Shown here: positions 16,393-24,907 of the stretch, in pieces
Numbering within the stretch: the stretch's first letter is position 1
Layout: each line of letters starts with the position of its first letter
Assembly: GCF_017876115.1 (NCBI RefSeq)
Contig: NZ_JAGINO010000032.1
Coordinates: 1 to 64,000, forward strand
From: Azospirillum picis
Lineage (GTDB): Bacteria > Pseudomonadota > Alphaproteobacteria > Azospirillales > Azospirillaceae
Reading direction: 5' to 3'
DNA: 64,000 bases
The notes under the pieces: model-generated
Databases searched by the model: none
What the model was told of the DNA's origin: nothing
What the model saw: only the letters and a program-made list of their open reading frames with translations
Position numbers and translations under genes: made by a program

Positions 16393-17265
16393 ATGACGCT
16401 CGCCATCCTCTTCTGGTTCTACAAGGACTTCGGCGTCTGCGAGAACCGGCTGTCGGGATTGCGCGCCCGCAACCCCGGCGTGCCGATCTACGGCCTCTAC
16501 GGCGGGGAGGCGGCGCAGGCGCCTGAGGCGGAGCGACGGCTGGGTCGCTGGTTCGATGACTTCTACGCCTTTGTCGAGCCGCGCGGCGCGCAGTGGAAAT
16601 GGCAGCATGGCGACCAATTGATCGCAGCGTGGCATCGTGACCGGGGCGCCACGCTTGCCTGGGACAGCTTGGTGATCGTGCAGTGGGACATGCTGCTGCT
16701 TGCCCCCCTGCGGCAGCTGTTTGCCGCCGTGAAGCCGGGCGAGGCCTTGTTTTCCGGCCTGCGCCCGGAGCGGGAGGTGGCGGACTGGTGGGGCTGGTTG
16801 AACGGCATCGACCCGGACAAGCGCGCCGACCGGGATGCGTTCCGCGCCTATCTCGCGGAGCGGCACGGCTACCGGGGGGAGCTGCTGTGCTGCCTGTTCA
16901 TCGTCGTCTGCCTGCCGCGGCGCTTCCTGGACCTCTATGTTGCCGAGGGGCCGCCCGAGGTGGGGTTCCTCGAGTACAAGCTGCCGACCCTGGCGCGGGT
17001 CTACGGCATTCCCTTTTGTGAAAACCACCCCTATCGCCCCTGGTGGGCGAGCGATCCGGCAACCCGCCAGGCTCCGGCGCGCGAGCGGCTGCTCAACGCG
17101 GTCGGTGAGGACGTCAGCTTCGACACGGTGTTGGCGGAGATGGCGCGACCGGAGGGGGGGCGGATCATCCATCCCTATCGCAAGCCCTTTCCCAACCGGC
17201 TTCCCCCCGGGCGGCCGGCAGGGGTGCTGGCGCTGATGCGGCGGCTGGGCGGCCGGGCCTCCTGA
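16393..17265 (+). CDS. Putative glycosyltransferase-like protein, family uncertain
   Basis: A 290-residue cytosolic protein starting MTLAILFWFYKDFGVCENRL. An early beta-strand and loop (RARNPGVPIYGLYGGE) and the stretch LVIVQWDMLLLAPLRQL, with an acidic residue after a hydrophobic strand, resemble a GT-A nucleotide-sugar fold. No clear DxD motif is seen, so function is tentative. ATG 16393 is used because the sequence before it (open to 16252) has no family character. It is divergent from the RTX gene across about 235 bp. A strong hairpin after its stop (17291-17317) marks the transcript end. Codon use is typical of the region. It could instead be a hypothetical sugar-processing protein. Confidence 0.6.
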   Translation: MTLAILFWFYKDFGVCENRLSGLRARNPGVPIYGLYGGEAAQAPEAERRLGRWFDDFYAFVEPRGAQWKWQHGDQLIAAWHRDRGATLAWDSLVIVQWDMLLLAPLRQLFAAVKPGEALFSGLRPEREVADWWGWLNGIDPDKRADRDAFRAYLAERHGYRGELLCCLFIVVCLPRRFLDLYVAEGPPEVGFLEYKLPTLARVYGIPFCENHPYRPWWASDPATRQAPARERLLNAVGEDVSFDTVLAEMARPEGGRIIHPYRKPFPNRLPPGRPAGVLALMRRLGGRAS

Positions 17266-17290
17266 CCACCGGCGCGGCGCCGTGCCGCGT

Positions 17291-17326
17291 GGCCGGAGGG
17301 GAAGGCTCCCTCCGGCCGTCTCTCTT
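17291..17326 (+). terminator. Rho-independent-like terminator
   Basis: Ten-bp perfect stem ggccggaggg (17291-17300) / ccctccggcc (17308-17317), loop gaaggct, followed by gtctctctt on the plus strand. It sits 25 bp past the stop of the 16393-17265 gene and before the convergent Sel1-repeat gene. Confidence 0.65.
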
Positions 17327-17394
17327 GCCTTCCGCTGAGCGTCCGAAGGCTTTTCATGGTGCGGGTGCTCCTGGAGGATCAGAAGCGCGCACCG

Positions 17395-18768
17395 TCAGCT
17401 GTGGGGCGCTTCGCGTTGCAGCTTCGCGAGCATCTCTTCCGCGTGGCGGATCTGGTCCTCGTCCGCAGCGGTGGCCGAGGCCCGCGCCCGCTCCAGCCAG
17501 CCTCGTGCCGCGGCAAAGTCAGGGGACCCCAGCCGGCCGCGCATGCTCAGGAGGGCGAGGTTCAAGCAGGCGTGAACATGACCGGCAGCGGCGGCCTTTT
17601 CGAACCAGAAAGCGGCCTGCTGGTCGTTGCGCACCACCCCCAGCCCGCGCGAATAAAGCAGGGCAAGCGAGAACTGCGCCGGGGTGAAGCCCTGGTCGGC
17701 GGCCTTGCGGTACCATTCGGAGGCTTCGAAGGCATCCTTCTCCACCCCCTGCCCAACCTCGTACAGCCATCCCAGCCGCCATTGCGCCAAAGGAAAGCGC
17801 CCGGACTTTTCCGCTTTCCGGTACATCTCGGCGGCCTTGTGCAGGTCGGCGGGAACGCCCTGGCCGCGGAAATACACTGTGGCCAGATTGAGCTGGGCGG
17901 CGGCATGGCCGCCGGCGGCAGCCTTTTGCAGCCAAGGGACGGCTTCGGTGATGTTTGCCGGGACATCGTTGCCGCTGGCCAACAGGGCGCCCAGTTCGCC
18001 GGCCGCATCGACATCGCCCAGGTCAGCCGCGGTGCGCAGATGGTCGACAGCCGCCCTCACATCGCGGGGAAGCAACTGCCCCTCCAGCAGGGCGCGCGCC
18101 AGCACCACGTGCGCCTTGGTGCATTGGGCCTGGGCGGAGGTGCGCAGCAGCGCAAGGCCGCGCTCGACATCCTTGTCCACCCCTTGGCCGAACAGATAGC
18201 GCTGGGCCATGTCGAACTGTGCCAAGGCGTGACCGGCCTGTGCGGCACGCTCCAGCCATTTCACCCCTTCCGCCTCATCGCGCTCGACATTCACACCGGC
18301 CGGGAACAGCAGGTCACGGTTGCCGGGAGTGCCGGCATCCTCTCGGACGGCTGGAGTGGCGTAAAGCCGCATCGGGTCGGTGAAATCACGCACCCGGCCG
18401 AGGCCATTGGCGTAAATCTGCCCCAGCATGAGCTGGGCGTCGAGGTGCCCCAGTTCGGCAGCCCGGCGGACCCACGCCACGGCTTCCGGCATGTTGCGGA
18501 CCACGCCGCGGCCCTGGGCATAGCACTGGCCAAGCTGGAACAGCGCGTCGGGCTGCCGCCGTCCGGCGAGGATGCGCAGGAGGCGGGCCCCCTCCGACGG
18601 CTGTCCGGCGGCAAACGCCGCCTCGGCTTCCCGGCGCAGCCTGGCGCTGCTGCGCAGGCGGCGGAGCAGCGCCGACAAGGGGCCTCGCTCCGTCTTCGGC
18701 CAGTGTTGAAGTGCCTTGCGCTGCCCTTGCAATGTCGCCAGAGCGGGCTTGTTGATGGTCTTGTTCAT
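17395..18768 (-). CDS. Sel1-like repeat protein
   Basis: A 457-residue helical-repeat protein. After about 70 basic residues it consists of roughly nine Sel1-type (SLR/TPR-like) units, for example DALFQLGQCYAQGRGVVRN and AQFSLALLYSRGLGVVRND, with the usual A-x-x-x-L-G-x-x-Y-x-x-G-x-G-V pattern. These form a solenoid for protein-protein contacts. No signal peptide or membrane anchor is visible. It is the last gene of a probable three-gene operon (ABC exporter, HlyD adaptor, this gene) and starts 21 bp after the adaptor stop. It may be a cytosolic accessory factor of the secretion system, but this is inferred from position only. No TolC-like outer membrane gene is present nearby. Confidence 0.88.
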   Translation of the reverse strand: MNKTINKPALATLQGQRKALQHWPKTERGPLSALLRRLRSSARLRREAEAAFAAGQPSEGARLLRILAGRRQPDALFQLGQCYAQGRGVVRNMPEAVAWVRRAAELGHLDAQLMLGQIYANGLGRVRDFTDPMRLYATPAVREDAGTPGNRDLLFPAGVNVERDEAEGVKWLERAAQAGHALAQFDMAQRYLFGQGVDKDVERGLALLRTSAQAQCTKAHVVLARALLEGQLLPRDVRAAVDHLRTAADLGDVDAAGELGALLASGNDVPANITEAVPWLQKAAAGGHAAAQLNLATVYFRGQGVPADLHKAAEMYRKAEKSGRFPLAQWRLGWLYEVGQGVEKDAFEASEWYRKAADQGFTPAQFSLALLYSRGLGVVRNDQQAAFWFEKAAAAGHVHACLNLALLSMRGRLGSPDFAAARGWLERARASATAADEDQIRHAEEMLAKLQREAPHS

Positions 18769-18789
18769 GATCGACCGAGTGGCGAGCCG

Positions 18790-20190
18790 TTACGGCTCGC
18801 GCATGCTCTCGTTGATGCTGCCCAGCAGGGGCTTGAGGAAATAGGCGATGATGGTGCGGCTGCCGATCTTGACGTCGGCGGTCAGCGGCAGGCCCGGCAG
18901 CAGCCGGAAGCCTTCCGGTACGTTGCGCAGGTTGACCGCGGTCAGATCGATGTGGGCCCGGTAGAACAGCCCGGTCGACGGGTTGGTGGCGTTGCTGGAG
19001 TCGGCCTTGGCCAAGGCGCCGATGCGGTCGTTGCGGCTGAAGGAGTCGTCGCTGATGGTCCGGACCACGCCTTCGGCGGCGCCATGCTCGAGGAAATTGT
19101 AGGTGTCGAACTTGACCGCGACCGGATCGCCCTGGCGGATGAACCCGATCTCGCGGCCGTCGATCTGCACCACCGCCTCCAGGGGGGCATTGATCGGCAC
19201 CAGGGTGAACAGCGGCTCGGCCGAGGTGGCGACCGAACCGACCGAGCGGTTGGCCACCTCCAGCACCACGGCGTCCACCGGGGCGGTCAGCGTCACCAGG
19301 TCCTGGCGTTTGCGCGCCTTGGCCATCTGCTCGGCCAGCACGTCGCGTTCGCTGCGTTGCTGGATGAGATCCTGGGAGATGGTGTTCTTCCACTGGGTGA
19401 CGAAGGCCTCGCGCTGGGCCTTGAGGTCGTCGAGCTCGTGCACGCTCTGCTGCTCGGTCGCCTCGGCCGCGGCCAGGTTGCGCTCGACGTCGAGCCGGTT
19501 GGTCGTGGCGGCCAGGGCGTTCAGCTTGCTGCCGACCTGGGCGGCCAGCAGCTGGTTGCGAATGCCCTCGATCTCCTTCCACTGCTGACGCTGCGCCGTC
19601 AGGTTGGTGATGGTGATCTTGCTGCTGGCGATCGTGGAGTTGGCGCGGGCGATGCGCTCGTCGTAGCTCGCCACCTGGGCCTGGAACTGCGCCTGACGGT
19701 TGCGCCACAAGGTGAGCTGCCCCAGCGCCACCTCGCTCGGCAGATCCTTGGGCGGCTTGTAGGTCTCGCCCGACAGTTCGGCCTCCAGCCGCGAAATCCC
19801 GGCTTCCGCCGTCTGCAGGCGCACGCTGATCTGGCCGATGTCCGACTGGGCGAAGGTCGGATCCATGGTGGCCAGCACCTGTCCGGCCTTGACGATGTCG
19901 CCGGCGCGCACCGTGATGCTCTTCAGGATCGCGGTGTCGAAGGGTTGCAGCACGATCGGCGTTTCGGTCGAGACCAGCCGGCCGGTGGCCGAGACCACGC
20001 GGTCGATCCGCGCCAGCGAGGCCCAGGTGATCGCGGCGACGATCATCGCGGTCACCGCATAGAGCGTGATCCGCGTCAGCATCGGTTCGGGCTGGTTTTC
20101 GATCTCGGCGGTGTCCGACTGGAAGTCGGTGATGGCGCGGTCGATCTCGGCCTCGTCCTGCCGGGTCGGGGTGAGGGGGGCGAGGCTCAT
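18790..20190 (-). CDS. Type I secretion membrane fusion protein (HlyD family)
   Basis: A 466-residue periplasmic adaptor linking an inner-membrane ABC exporter to an outer-membrane channel. It has a short cytosolic N-terminus (about 40 residues), one membrane segment (ITLYAVTAMIVAAITWASLA), a first lipoyl half (TPIVLQPFDTAILKSITVRA, with GDIVKAGQVLATMDPT), a long coiled-coil region, and the second lipoyl half with beta-barrel (DAVVLEVANRSVGSVA; GREIGFIRQGDPVAVKFDTY). The C-terminus (GLPLTADVKIGSRTIIAYFL) is the HlyD family signature, followed by the usual FLKPLL-like tail. ATG 20190 overlaps the ABC gene's stop as ATGA, so translation is coupled. Confidence 0.95.
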   Translation of the reverse strand: MSLAPLTPTRQDEAEIDRAITDFQSDTAEIENQPEPMLTRITLYAVTAMIVAAITWASLARIDRVVSATGRLVSTETPIVLQPFDTAILKSITVRAGDIVKAGQVLATMDPTFAQSDIGQISVRLQTAEAGISRLEAELSGETYKPPKDLPSEVALGQLTLWRNRQAQFQAQVASYDERIARANSTIASSKITITNLTAQRQQWKEIEGIRNQLLAAQVGSKLNALAATTNRLDVERNLAAAEATEQQSVHELDDLKAQREAFVTQWKNTISQDLIQQRSERDVLAEQMAKARKRQDLVTLTAPVDAVVLEVANRSVGSVATSAEPLFTLVPINAPLEAVVQIDGREIGFIRQGDPVAVKFDTYNFLEHGAAEGVVRTISDDSFSRNDRIGALAKADSSNATNPSTGLFYRAHIDLTAVNLRNVPEGFRLLPGLPLTADVKIGSRTIIAYFLKPLLGSINESMREP

Positions 20191-22343
20191 GACGCCAGCT
20201 CCAGATGCCGGTTCTGCTTGTACCACAGGTGACGGTAGACGTCGCACCGCCCGAGCAGCTCGCTGTGGCGGCCGACGTCGGCGACCTGGCCGCGGTCGAG
20301 CACCAGGATCGAATCACAGGCGACCAGCGACGACAGGCGGTGGGAAATGATGATCAGGGTGCGGCCCTTGGCGATGTTCTGCATGTTGGCCTGGATGATC
20401 GCTTCGCTCTCGGCGTCGAGCGCGCTGGTCGCCTCGTCCATGATCAGGATCGGCGGGTTGATCAACAGGGCACGCGCGATGGCGATGCGCTGACGCTGGC
20501 CGCCCGACAGGTTGGCGGAGCCTTCCTCGATCATGGTGTCGAAGCCGCGCGGCAGCCGCTCGATGAACTCGTCGGCCCCGGCCAGCCGGGCGGCCTCCAT
20601 CACCTCCTCCAGCGGGGCGCCCGGCTTGGCGGCGGCGATGTTCTCGCGGATGGTGCCGCGGAACAGGAAGTTGTCCTGCAGCACGACGCCGATGTTGGTG
20701 CGCAGGTGATCGAGGTCGATCTCGCGCAGGTCATGGCCGTCGAGCTTGACCAGCCCGTCCTGCGGCCGGTGCAGGGCCTGCAGCAGGCGGGTGACGGTGG
20801 TCTTGCCCGAGCCGCTGCGACCCATGATGCCGAACATGTGGCCCTGCTGGATGGTGAAGGACACCCGGTCGAGCGCCGGCGAGGAGGCGCCGGGATAGGT
20901 GAAGCGGACGGAGGAGAACTCGATCTCCCCCTGGATCGGCGCGCGCATGCCGCGGCCGCTGCGGCCCTCCTCGACCTCGTGGTTCATGATCTGGCCCAGC
21001 ATGCGCAGCGACAGCGACACCTCCTGGAACTGCTGGATCATCTGCGAGAGCTGGATCAGCGGTCCGGTGACGCGCCCGGCGATGATGCGGAAGGCGATCA
21101 GCGCGCCGACCAGCATCGAACCGTCGAAGATCATGTAGGCGCCGAGTCCCATGACCGCGACCTGGGTGATCTTGTCGATCGGCTGGATCAAGGACTGGGC
21201 GACCAGGGCGAAGCTGCCGAGCCGGAAGCGGTTGTCGATGGCGCGTGCCAGCTTCTGGTCCCAGACCTGACGCTGGCGGGCGTCCAGCGACAGCGACTTG
21301 ATGGTGCGCATGCCCTGGATGGTTTCCACCAGATAGCCCTGGAGGCTGGCCTCGCTGGCATAGACGTCGTTCATGCGGCGCTTCATCGCCGGCAGGAAGG
21401 CGATCATCATGATGCACAGCAACAGCGTCGACGCCATGACGATGATCGCCAGCGGCACGCTGTACAGGAACATCATCGGGATGAAGACGATCAGCCCGAC
21501 GCAGTCCAGCGCCACCGAGAACACCTGGCCGGTCAGGAACTGGCGGATGCGCTCGGTCTGCTGCATGTTCTTCGTCACCACGCCGGTCGAGGCGTGCTCG
21601 AAGAAGTCGATCGGCAGGCTGACCAGCTTGGCGAAGGTGCGCATGCTGACCTGGGCGTCGATCTTGTTCGACGCGTACAGCATCAGATAGCGGCGCATGT
21701 AGGAGAACAGCGTCTCGAACAGGATCGCCAGCATCATGCCGACGATCAGCACATGGAGGGTGTCGATGCTGCGATGGACCAGCACGCGGTCGATGACGAT
21801 CTGCATGAAGACCGGCATCGCCATGGTCAGCACGCTGAGCAGGATCGCCGCCACGCCGACGTCGCGGAAGAGACGCTTTTGCTGGCGGATCATCGGGAAG
21901 AACCAGGCAAAGCCGAAGGGCGGCTCCTCCTCGGTCGCCGCACCGTCCTGCTTCAGCAGCAGAACCTCGCCGGTCCACGCCTCGGTGAAGCGCGCCTCGT
22001 CGATCGGCAGGGCGGCGGCGTCGGCGGCGAGCGGGTCGTGCATCAGCACCACCGGCACGCCGTTCACCACGTTGGCGCCGACGACCAGGACCGAATTGCC
22101 GTTGCGCAGCCGGGCGATGACCGGGAAGGCCTGGTCGAGCTTGCCGAAATGCCGCCAGCCCATGCGCACGGCGCGCGCCTTCAACCCGATATGGGCGGCG
22201 GCGCGCAGCAGCAGCTTGGTGGAGGGTTCGCGATCGTCCAGCACGAGATCGTGCTGGATGCGTTCGACCGAGGTGTCGATGCCGCGCAGACGGGCTGCTT
22301 CCACGAGGCATTTCAAGGCGCTGTTCGGCCCGGAGACGGGCAT
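20187..22343 (-). CDS. Type I secretion ABC exporter with C39-like (inactive peptidase) domain
   Basis: A 718-residue HlyB-type half-transporter. Residues about 1-130 form a C39-peptidase-like domain that lacks the Cys of the active motif (it starts NSALKCLVEAARLRGID rather than with Q-x4-D-C-G). It is therefore a substrate-binding CLD domain suited to RTX cargo rather than a leader peptidase. Five to six membrane segments follow (AAILLSVLTMAMPVFMQIVI onward), then the ATPase with Walker A GRSGSGKTT, signature LSGGQRQR, Walker B ILIMDEATSALD and switch IISHR. The ATG at 22343 is preferred over a TTG six codons upstream. It overlaps the HlyD gene by 4 bp and is divergent from the two-component genes. 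Likely cargo: the RTX proteins at 13521, 24908 and perhaps 49309. Confidence 0.95.
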   Translation of the reverse strand: MPVSGPNSALKCLVEAARLRGIDTSVERIQHDLVLDDREPSTKLLLRAAAHIGLKARAVRMGWRHFGKLDQAFPVIARLRNGNSVLVVGANVVNGVPVVLMHDPLAADAAALPIDEARFTEAWTGEVLLLKQDGAATEEEPPFGFAWFFPMIRQQKRLFRDVGVAAILLSVLTMAMPVFMQIVIDRVLVHRSIDTLHVLIVGMMLAILFETLFSYMRRYLMLYASNKIDAQVSMRTFAKLVSLPIDFFEHASTGVVTKNMQQTERIRQFLTGQVFSVALDCVGLIVFIPMMFLYSVPLAIIVMASTLLLCIMMIAFLPAMKRRMNDVYASEASLQGYLVETIQGMRTIKSLSLDARQRQVWDQKLARAIDNRFRLGSFALVAQSLIQPIDKITQVAVMGLGAYMIFDGSMLVGALIAFRIIAGRVTGPLIQLSQMIQQFQEVSLSLRMLGQIMNHEVEEGRSGRGMRAPIQGEIEFSSVRFTYPGASSPALDRVSFTIQQGHMFGIMGRSGSGKTTVTRLLQALHRPQDGLVKLDGHDLREIDLDHLRTNIGVVLQDNFLFRGTIRENIAAAKPGAPLEEVMEAARLAGADEFIERLPRGFDTMIEEGSANLSGGQRQRIAIARALLINPPILIMDEATSALDAESEAIIQANMQNIAKGRTLIIISHRLSSLVACDSILVLDRGQVADVGRHSELLGRCDVYRHLWYKQNRHLELAS

Positions 22344-22482
22344 CGGCGGGACGCTCCCCAAACTGGTGCTGGATGGTCGGTATAGGCGACTTGAGGTTAA
22401 TAACTGGCAAATTAAAACATTGTAATGCGCCCTTTTTCAGACATTTTCCGCGGATTCGCGCGACGTGCCGAAGCGATGGCAA

Positions 22483-22539
22483 GACAGGGCGAAGTTGCCA
22501 GGATCACGCTTGGCAGTTGCTTGCCCTGTCCCTTACATA
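22483..22539 (+). promoter_or_regulatory. Nested palindrome overlapping a promoter-like sequence
   Basis: Between the divergent secretion operon and response regulator, gacagggc (22483-22490) pairs with gccctgtc (22523-22530), enclosing tgcca (22496-22500) and tggca (22511-22515). A sigma-70-like pair, ttggca (22510-22515) and tacata (22534-22539) with an 18-nt spacer, points toward the regulator at 22574. A dimeric regulator bound here would cover the -35 element; autoregulation and control of the divergent secretion operon are plausible. Confidence 0.5.
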
Positions 22540-22573
22540 GAGTCCCCTTCGACATCACGGTGACGCTCTGGCC

Positions 22574-23245
22574 ATGAAGATCCTGGTGATTGAGGATGAT
22601 CCCAAAGCCACGGCCCTGGTGGTCAAGGGGCTGCGCGAGCATGGCCATGACGCCGACCATGTCGACGACGGGGCGGCGGGGTTGAAGAGGGCGCAGAGCG
22701 GCCAGTATGACGTGCTGATCGTCGACCGCCGGCTGCCGTCCCATGACGGCATGGTGATCGTGCGGGCGCTGCGGGCGACCGGCAACGACACGCCGGTGCT
22801 GATCCTCAGCGCCCTCGGCAGCCTGGAGGACCGGCTCTACGGCCTGCGCAACGGCGGCGACGATTACCTGACCAAACCCTGTTCGCTGGGGGAACTGATC
22901 GCCCGGGTGGAGATCCTGGGCCGGCGGCGCTCCCCGCCGGCGGAGGAGACCCGGCTGAAGGTGGGCGACCTGGAGATGGATTTGCTGGCGCGCAAGGTGA
23001 GGCGGGCCGGCCGCAGCATCGAGCTGCACCCGCGCGAGTTCAAGCTGCTGGAGTATCTGGCGCGCAACGCCGGCAATGTGGTGACGCGGACCATGCTGCT
23101 GGAAAATGTCTGGGAGTTCCATTTCGACCCCCAGACCAACGTGATCGAGGTGCACATCGCGCGCTTGCGCCAGAAGATCGACAAGGACTTCCCCGCACCG
23201 CTGATCCACACGGTCCGGGGATCGGGGTATTGTCTGCGTGCTTGA
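22574..23245 (+). CDS. OmpR/PhoB-family response regulator
   Basis: A 223-residue DNA-binding regulator. The receiver domain starts MKILVIEDDPKATALVVKGL and has the acidic pair (EDD), the phospho-accepting Asp near residue 51 (VLIVDRRLP), the conserved Ser of the switch (LILSALG) and the Lys (YLTKPC). The C-terminal winged helix is the OmpR type, with ELHPREFKLLEYLARNAGNV and the recognition region TNVIEVHIARLRQKID ending HTVRGSGYCLRA. The kinase gene begins inside its last codons (8-bp overlap), so the two form one operon. Divergent position next to the type I secretion operon suggests that operon as a target, alongside the palindrome at 22483-22539. This is inference. Confidence 0.95.
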   Translation: MKILVIEDDPKATALVVKGLREHGHDADHVDDGAAGLKRAQSGQYDVLIVDRRLPSHDGMVIVRALRATGNDTPVLILSALGSLEDRLYGLRNGGDDYLTKPCSLGELIARVEILGRRRSPPAEETRLKVGDLEMDLLARKVRRAGRSIELHPREFKLLEYLARNAGNVVTRTMLLENVWEFHFDPQTNVIEVHIARLRQKIDKDFPAPLIHTVRGSGYCLRA

Positions 23246-24650
23246 GCGCTTGCGTGTGCGCACCGTCGCGGTGCGGGTGGCCCTGGTGTGCCTGGGACTG
23301 TTCGGGCTGTCGGCGCTGACGGTGTCGGCGGTGATCGACCGGGTGACCGACAGCTTCCTCAATCGTCAGGCCGAAGAGACCATCGGTGCCGAACTCGACG
23401 GGCTGCTCGTCCACCTCCGGCAAGGGGGGATGGACAAGCTGGTCCAGGTGCTGCGCGATCGCACGCGGGTGCCGCGCTCGCCCGACCTGTTCGTGCTGAC
23501 CAATGCCCGGGGCGTGCCGGTCGCCGGCAACCTGCCGGGGCTGCCGGAGGGCGTCGGTGCCGATGGCTGGCTGGCCTTCCGCACCGCGGAAGGGGAGGCG
23601 GGCGGGCGGGCGCCGGCGGTGGGGGTCGTGCGCACCCTGGCGGACGGGCACCGGCTGCTGGTCGGAACGGAGCTCGGCCAGTGGCAGGGCTTCCGCACCC
23701 AGATCGTCCGGGCGCTGTTCTGGAGCTTCACCGTCCTTCTGGCGATCTCGGCGTTCGGTGGCTGGCTGGTGAGCCGGCATGTCACCCGCCGGCTGGAGGT
23801 GATCAACCGCATCACGCGCACCATCATCGACGGCCATCTGCACGCCCGCATCCCGCGCTCGCCCAACGGCGACGAGCTCGACCGGCTGGCGGCCAACCTC
23901 AACGACATGCTGGAGCAGATCGAGGGGTTGATGGCGGGCTTGCGCGATCTCAGCGAGGACATCGCCCACGACCTGCGCACGCCGCTCAACCGGTTGCGTG
24001 GCCAACTTGAACTGGCGCTCAGCGAGGCCCGCGAGGAGGGGCCGGTGCGCGACCTGGTCCAGGAGGCGATCGTCGAGGCCGACCGGCTGCTCGAGATGTT
24101 CGGGGCGCTGCTCAGCATCGCCAAGGCGCAAGCCGGCTACCAGCAGATGCCGCTGAGCGCCGTGGCGCTGCCGCCGGTGCTGAGGCGGGTGGTGGAGCTG
24201 TATGAGCCGGTCGCCGAGGAGAAGCACATCACCTTGACCCTGCGCATTGCGGTGTCGGCGGTGGTGCGCGGGCATGAGCAGCTGCTGGCCCAGGCCCTGG
24301 CCAATCTCGTGGACAATGCCGTCAAATACACGCCCGACGGCGGGCGCATCGACGTCGTCGTGGCATCGGGGCAGGAGCCCGGCAGCACCGACGTGACCGT
24401 CGCCGACAGCGGCATCGGCATTCCCAGCCAAGAGCATGAGCGCGTGCTCGGCCGCTTCATCCGGCTCGACTGGAGCCGCAGCACGCCGGGCAACGGGCTG
24501 GGGCTTGCCCTGGTGGACGCCGTGGTCCGGCTTCACGGCGCCCGCTTGGCGATGGAGGACAACCAACCTGGCCTTCGGGTCCGGTTGTCGTTTCCGGATG
24601 CCGGCAGCCAGGGTTTTGAGGCGGCGGTGGAGCGGAGTGCTGGCGGATAG
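23238..24650 (+). CDS. Sensor histidine kinase, HAMP type
   Basis: A 470-residue membrane kinase partnered with the regulator upstream. The N-terminal membrane helix (VALVCLGLFGLSALTVSAVI) is followed by a periplasmic sensor of about 125 residues with no recognised domain, then a second helix (ALFWSFTVLLAISAFGGWLV) and a HAMP linker. The dimerisation helix carries the phospho-accepting His (SEDIAHDLRTPLNRLRGQLE). The ATP-binding domain has the N box (ALANLVDNAVKYTPDGG), G1 box (VADSGIGIP) and G2 box (GNGLGLALVDAVV). The GTG at 23238 overlaps the regulator stop and is the only sensible start. The stimulus is unknown. Confidence 0.95.
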   Translation: MLERLRVRTVAVRVALVCLGLFGLSALTVSAVIDRVTDSFLNRQAEETIGAELDGLLVHLRQGGMDKLVQVLRDRTRVPRSPDLFVLTNARGVPVAGNLPGLPEGVGADGWLAFRTAEGEAGGRAPAVGVVRTLADGHRLLVGTELGQWQGFRTQIVRALFWSFTVLLAISAFGGWLVSRHVTRRLEVINRITRTIIDGHLHARIPRSPNGDELDRLAANLNDMLEQIEGLMAGLRDLSEDIAHDLRTPLNRLRGQLELALSEAREEGPVRDLVQEAIVEADRLLEMFGALLSIAKAQAGYQQMPLSAVALPPVLRRVVELYEPVAEEKHITLTLRIAVSAVVRGHEQLLAQALANLVDNAVKYTPDGGRIDVVVASGQEPGSTDVTVADSGIGIPSQEHERVLGRFIRLDWSRSTPGNGLGLALVDAVVRLHGARLAMEDNQPGLRVRLSFPDAGSQGFEAAVERSAGG

Positions 24651-24655
24651 AGAGG

Positions 24656-24695
24656 GCACCCAAATGGGCATTTGGGCTCATGGGATTTTGGGTGC
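24656..24695 (+). terminator. Hairpin after the kinase gene, with two alternative foldings
   Basis: Outer stem gcacccaaa (24656-24664) / tttgggtgc (24687-24695). A competing inner palindrome cccaaatg-gg-catttggg occupies 24659-24676. It sits 5 bp past the kinase stop. The tail (ttgct) is T-poor, so it may be a weak terminator or an mRNA-stability or regulatory element. Confidence 0.45.
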
Positions 24696-24907
24696 TTGCT
24701 ACGGTTGAGAGTCTTCTGTCCGCCCCTCGGGCTCCGGATTTGCCTGAGGCGTCTTGCGCATGACGGCGGGCTTGGCGCAACCGGCGCACCGCAGCAGCAG
24801 CTGCGTTGTGGCGGCCTCACGATCCGGATAAGCTCTGCCGCGCTTTTCGCGCGGGCAATCGGGCGAGGCACGCTGAGGGCGGCGTGACGGACAGGAGACA
24901 GGAGCGG

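Noticed and set aside
17356..20232. Plus-strand open frame of about 950 codons across the secretion operon
   Set aside because: Antisense to the Sel1 and HlyD genes, and its translation has no family features.
20187..22343. Peptidase-containing (bacteriocin-type) ABC exporter
   Set aside because: The N-terminal C39-like domain lacks the catalytic Cys motif, so it fits RTX-type exporters without leader cleavage.
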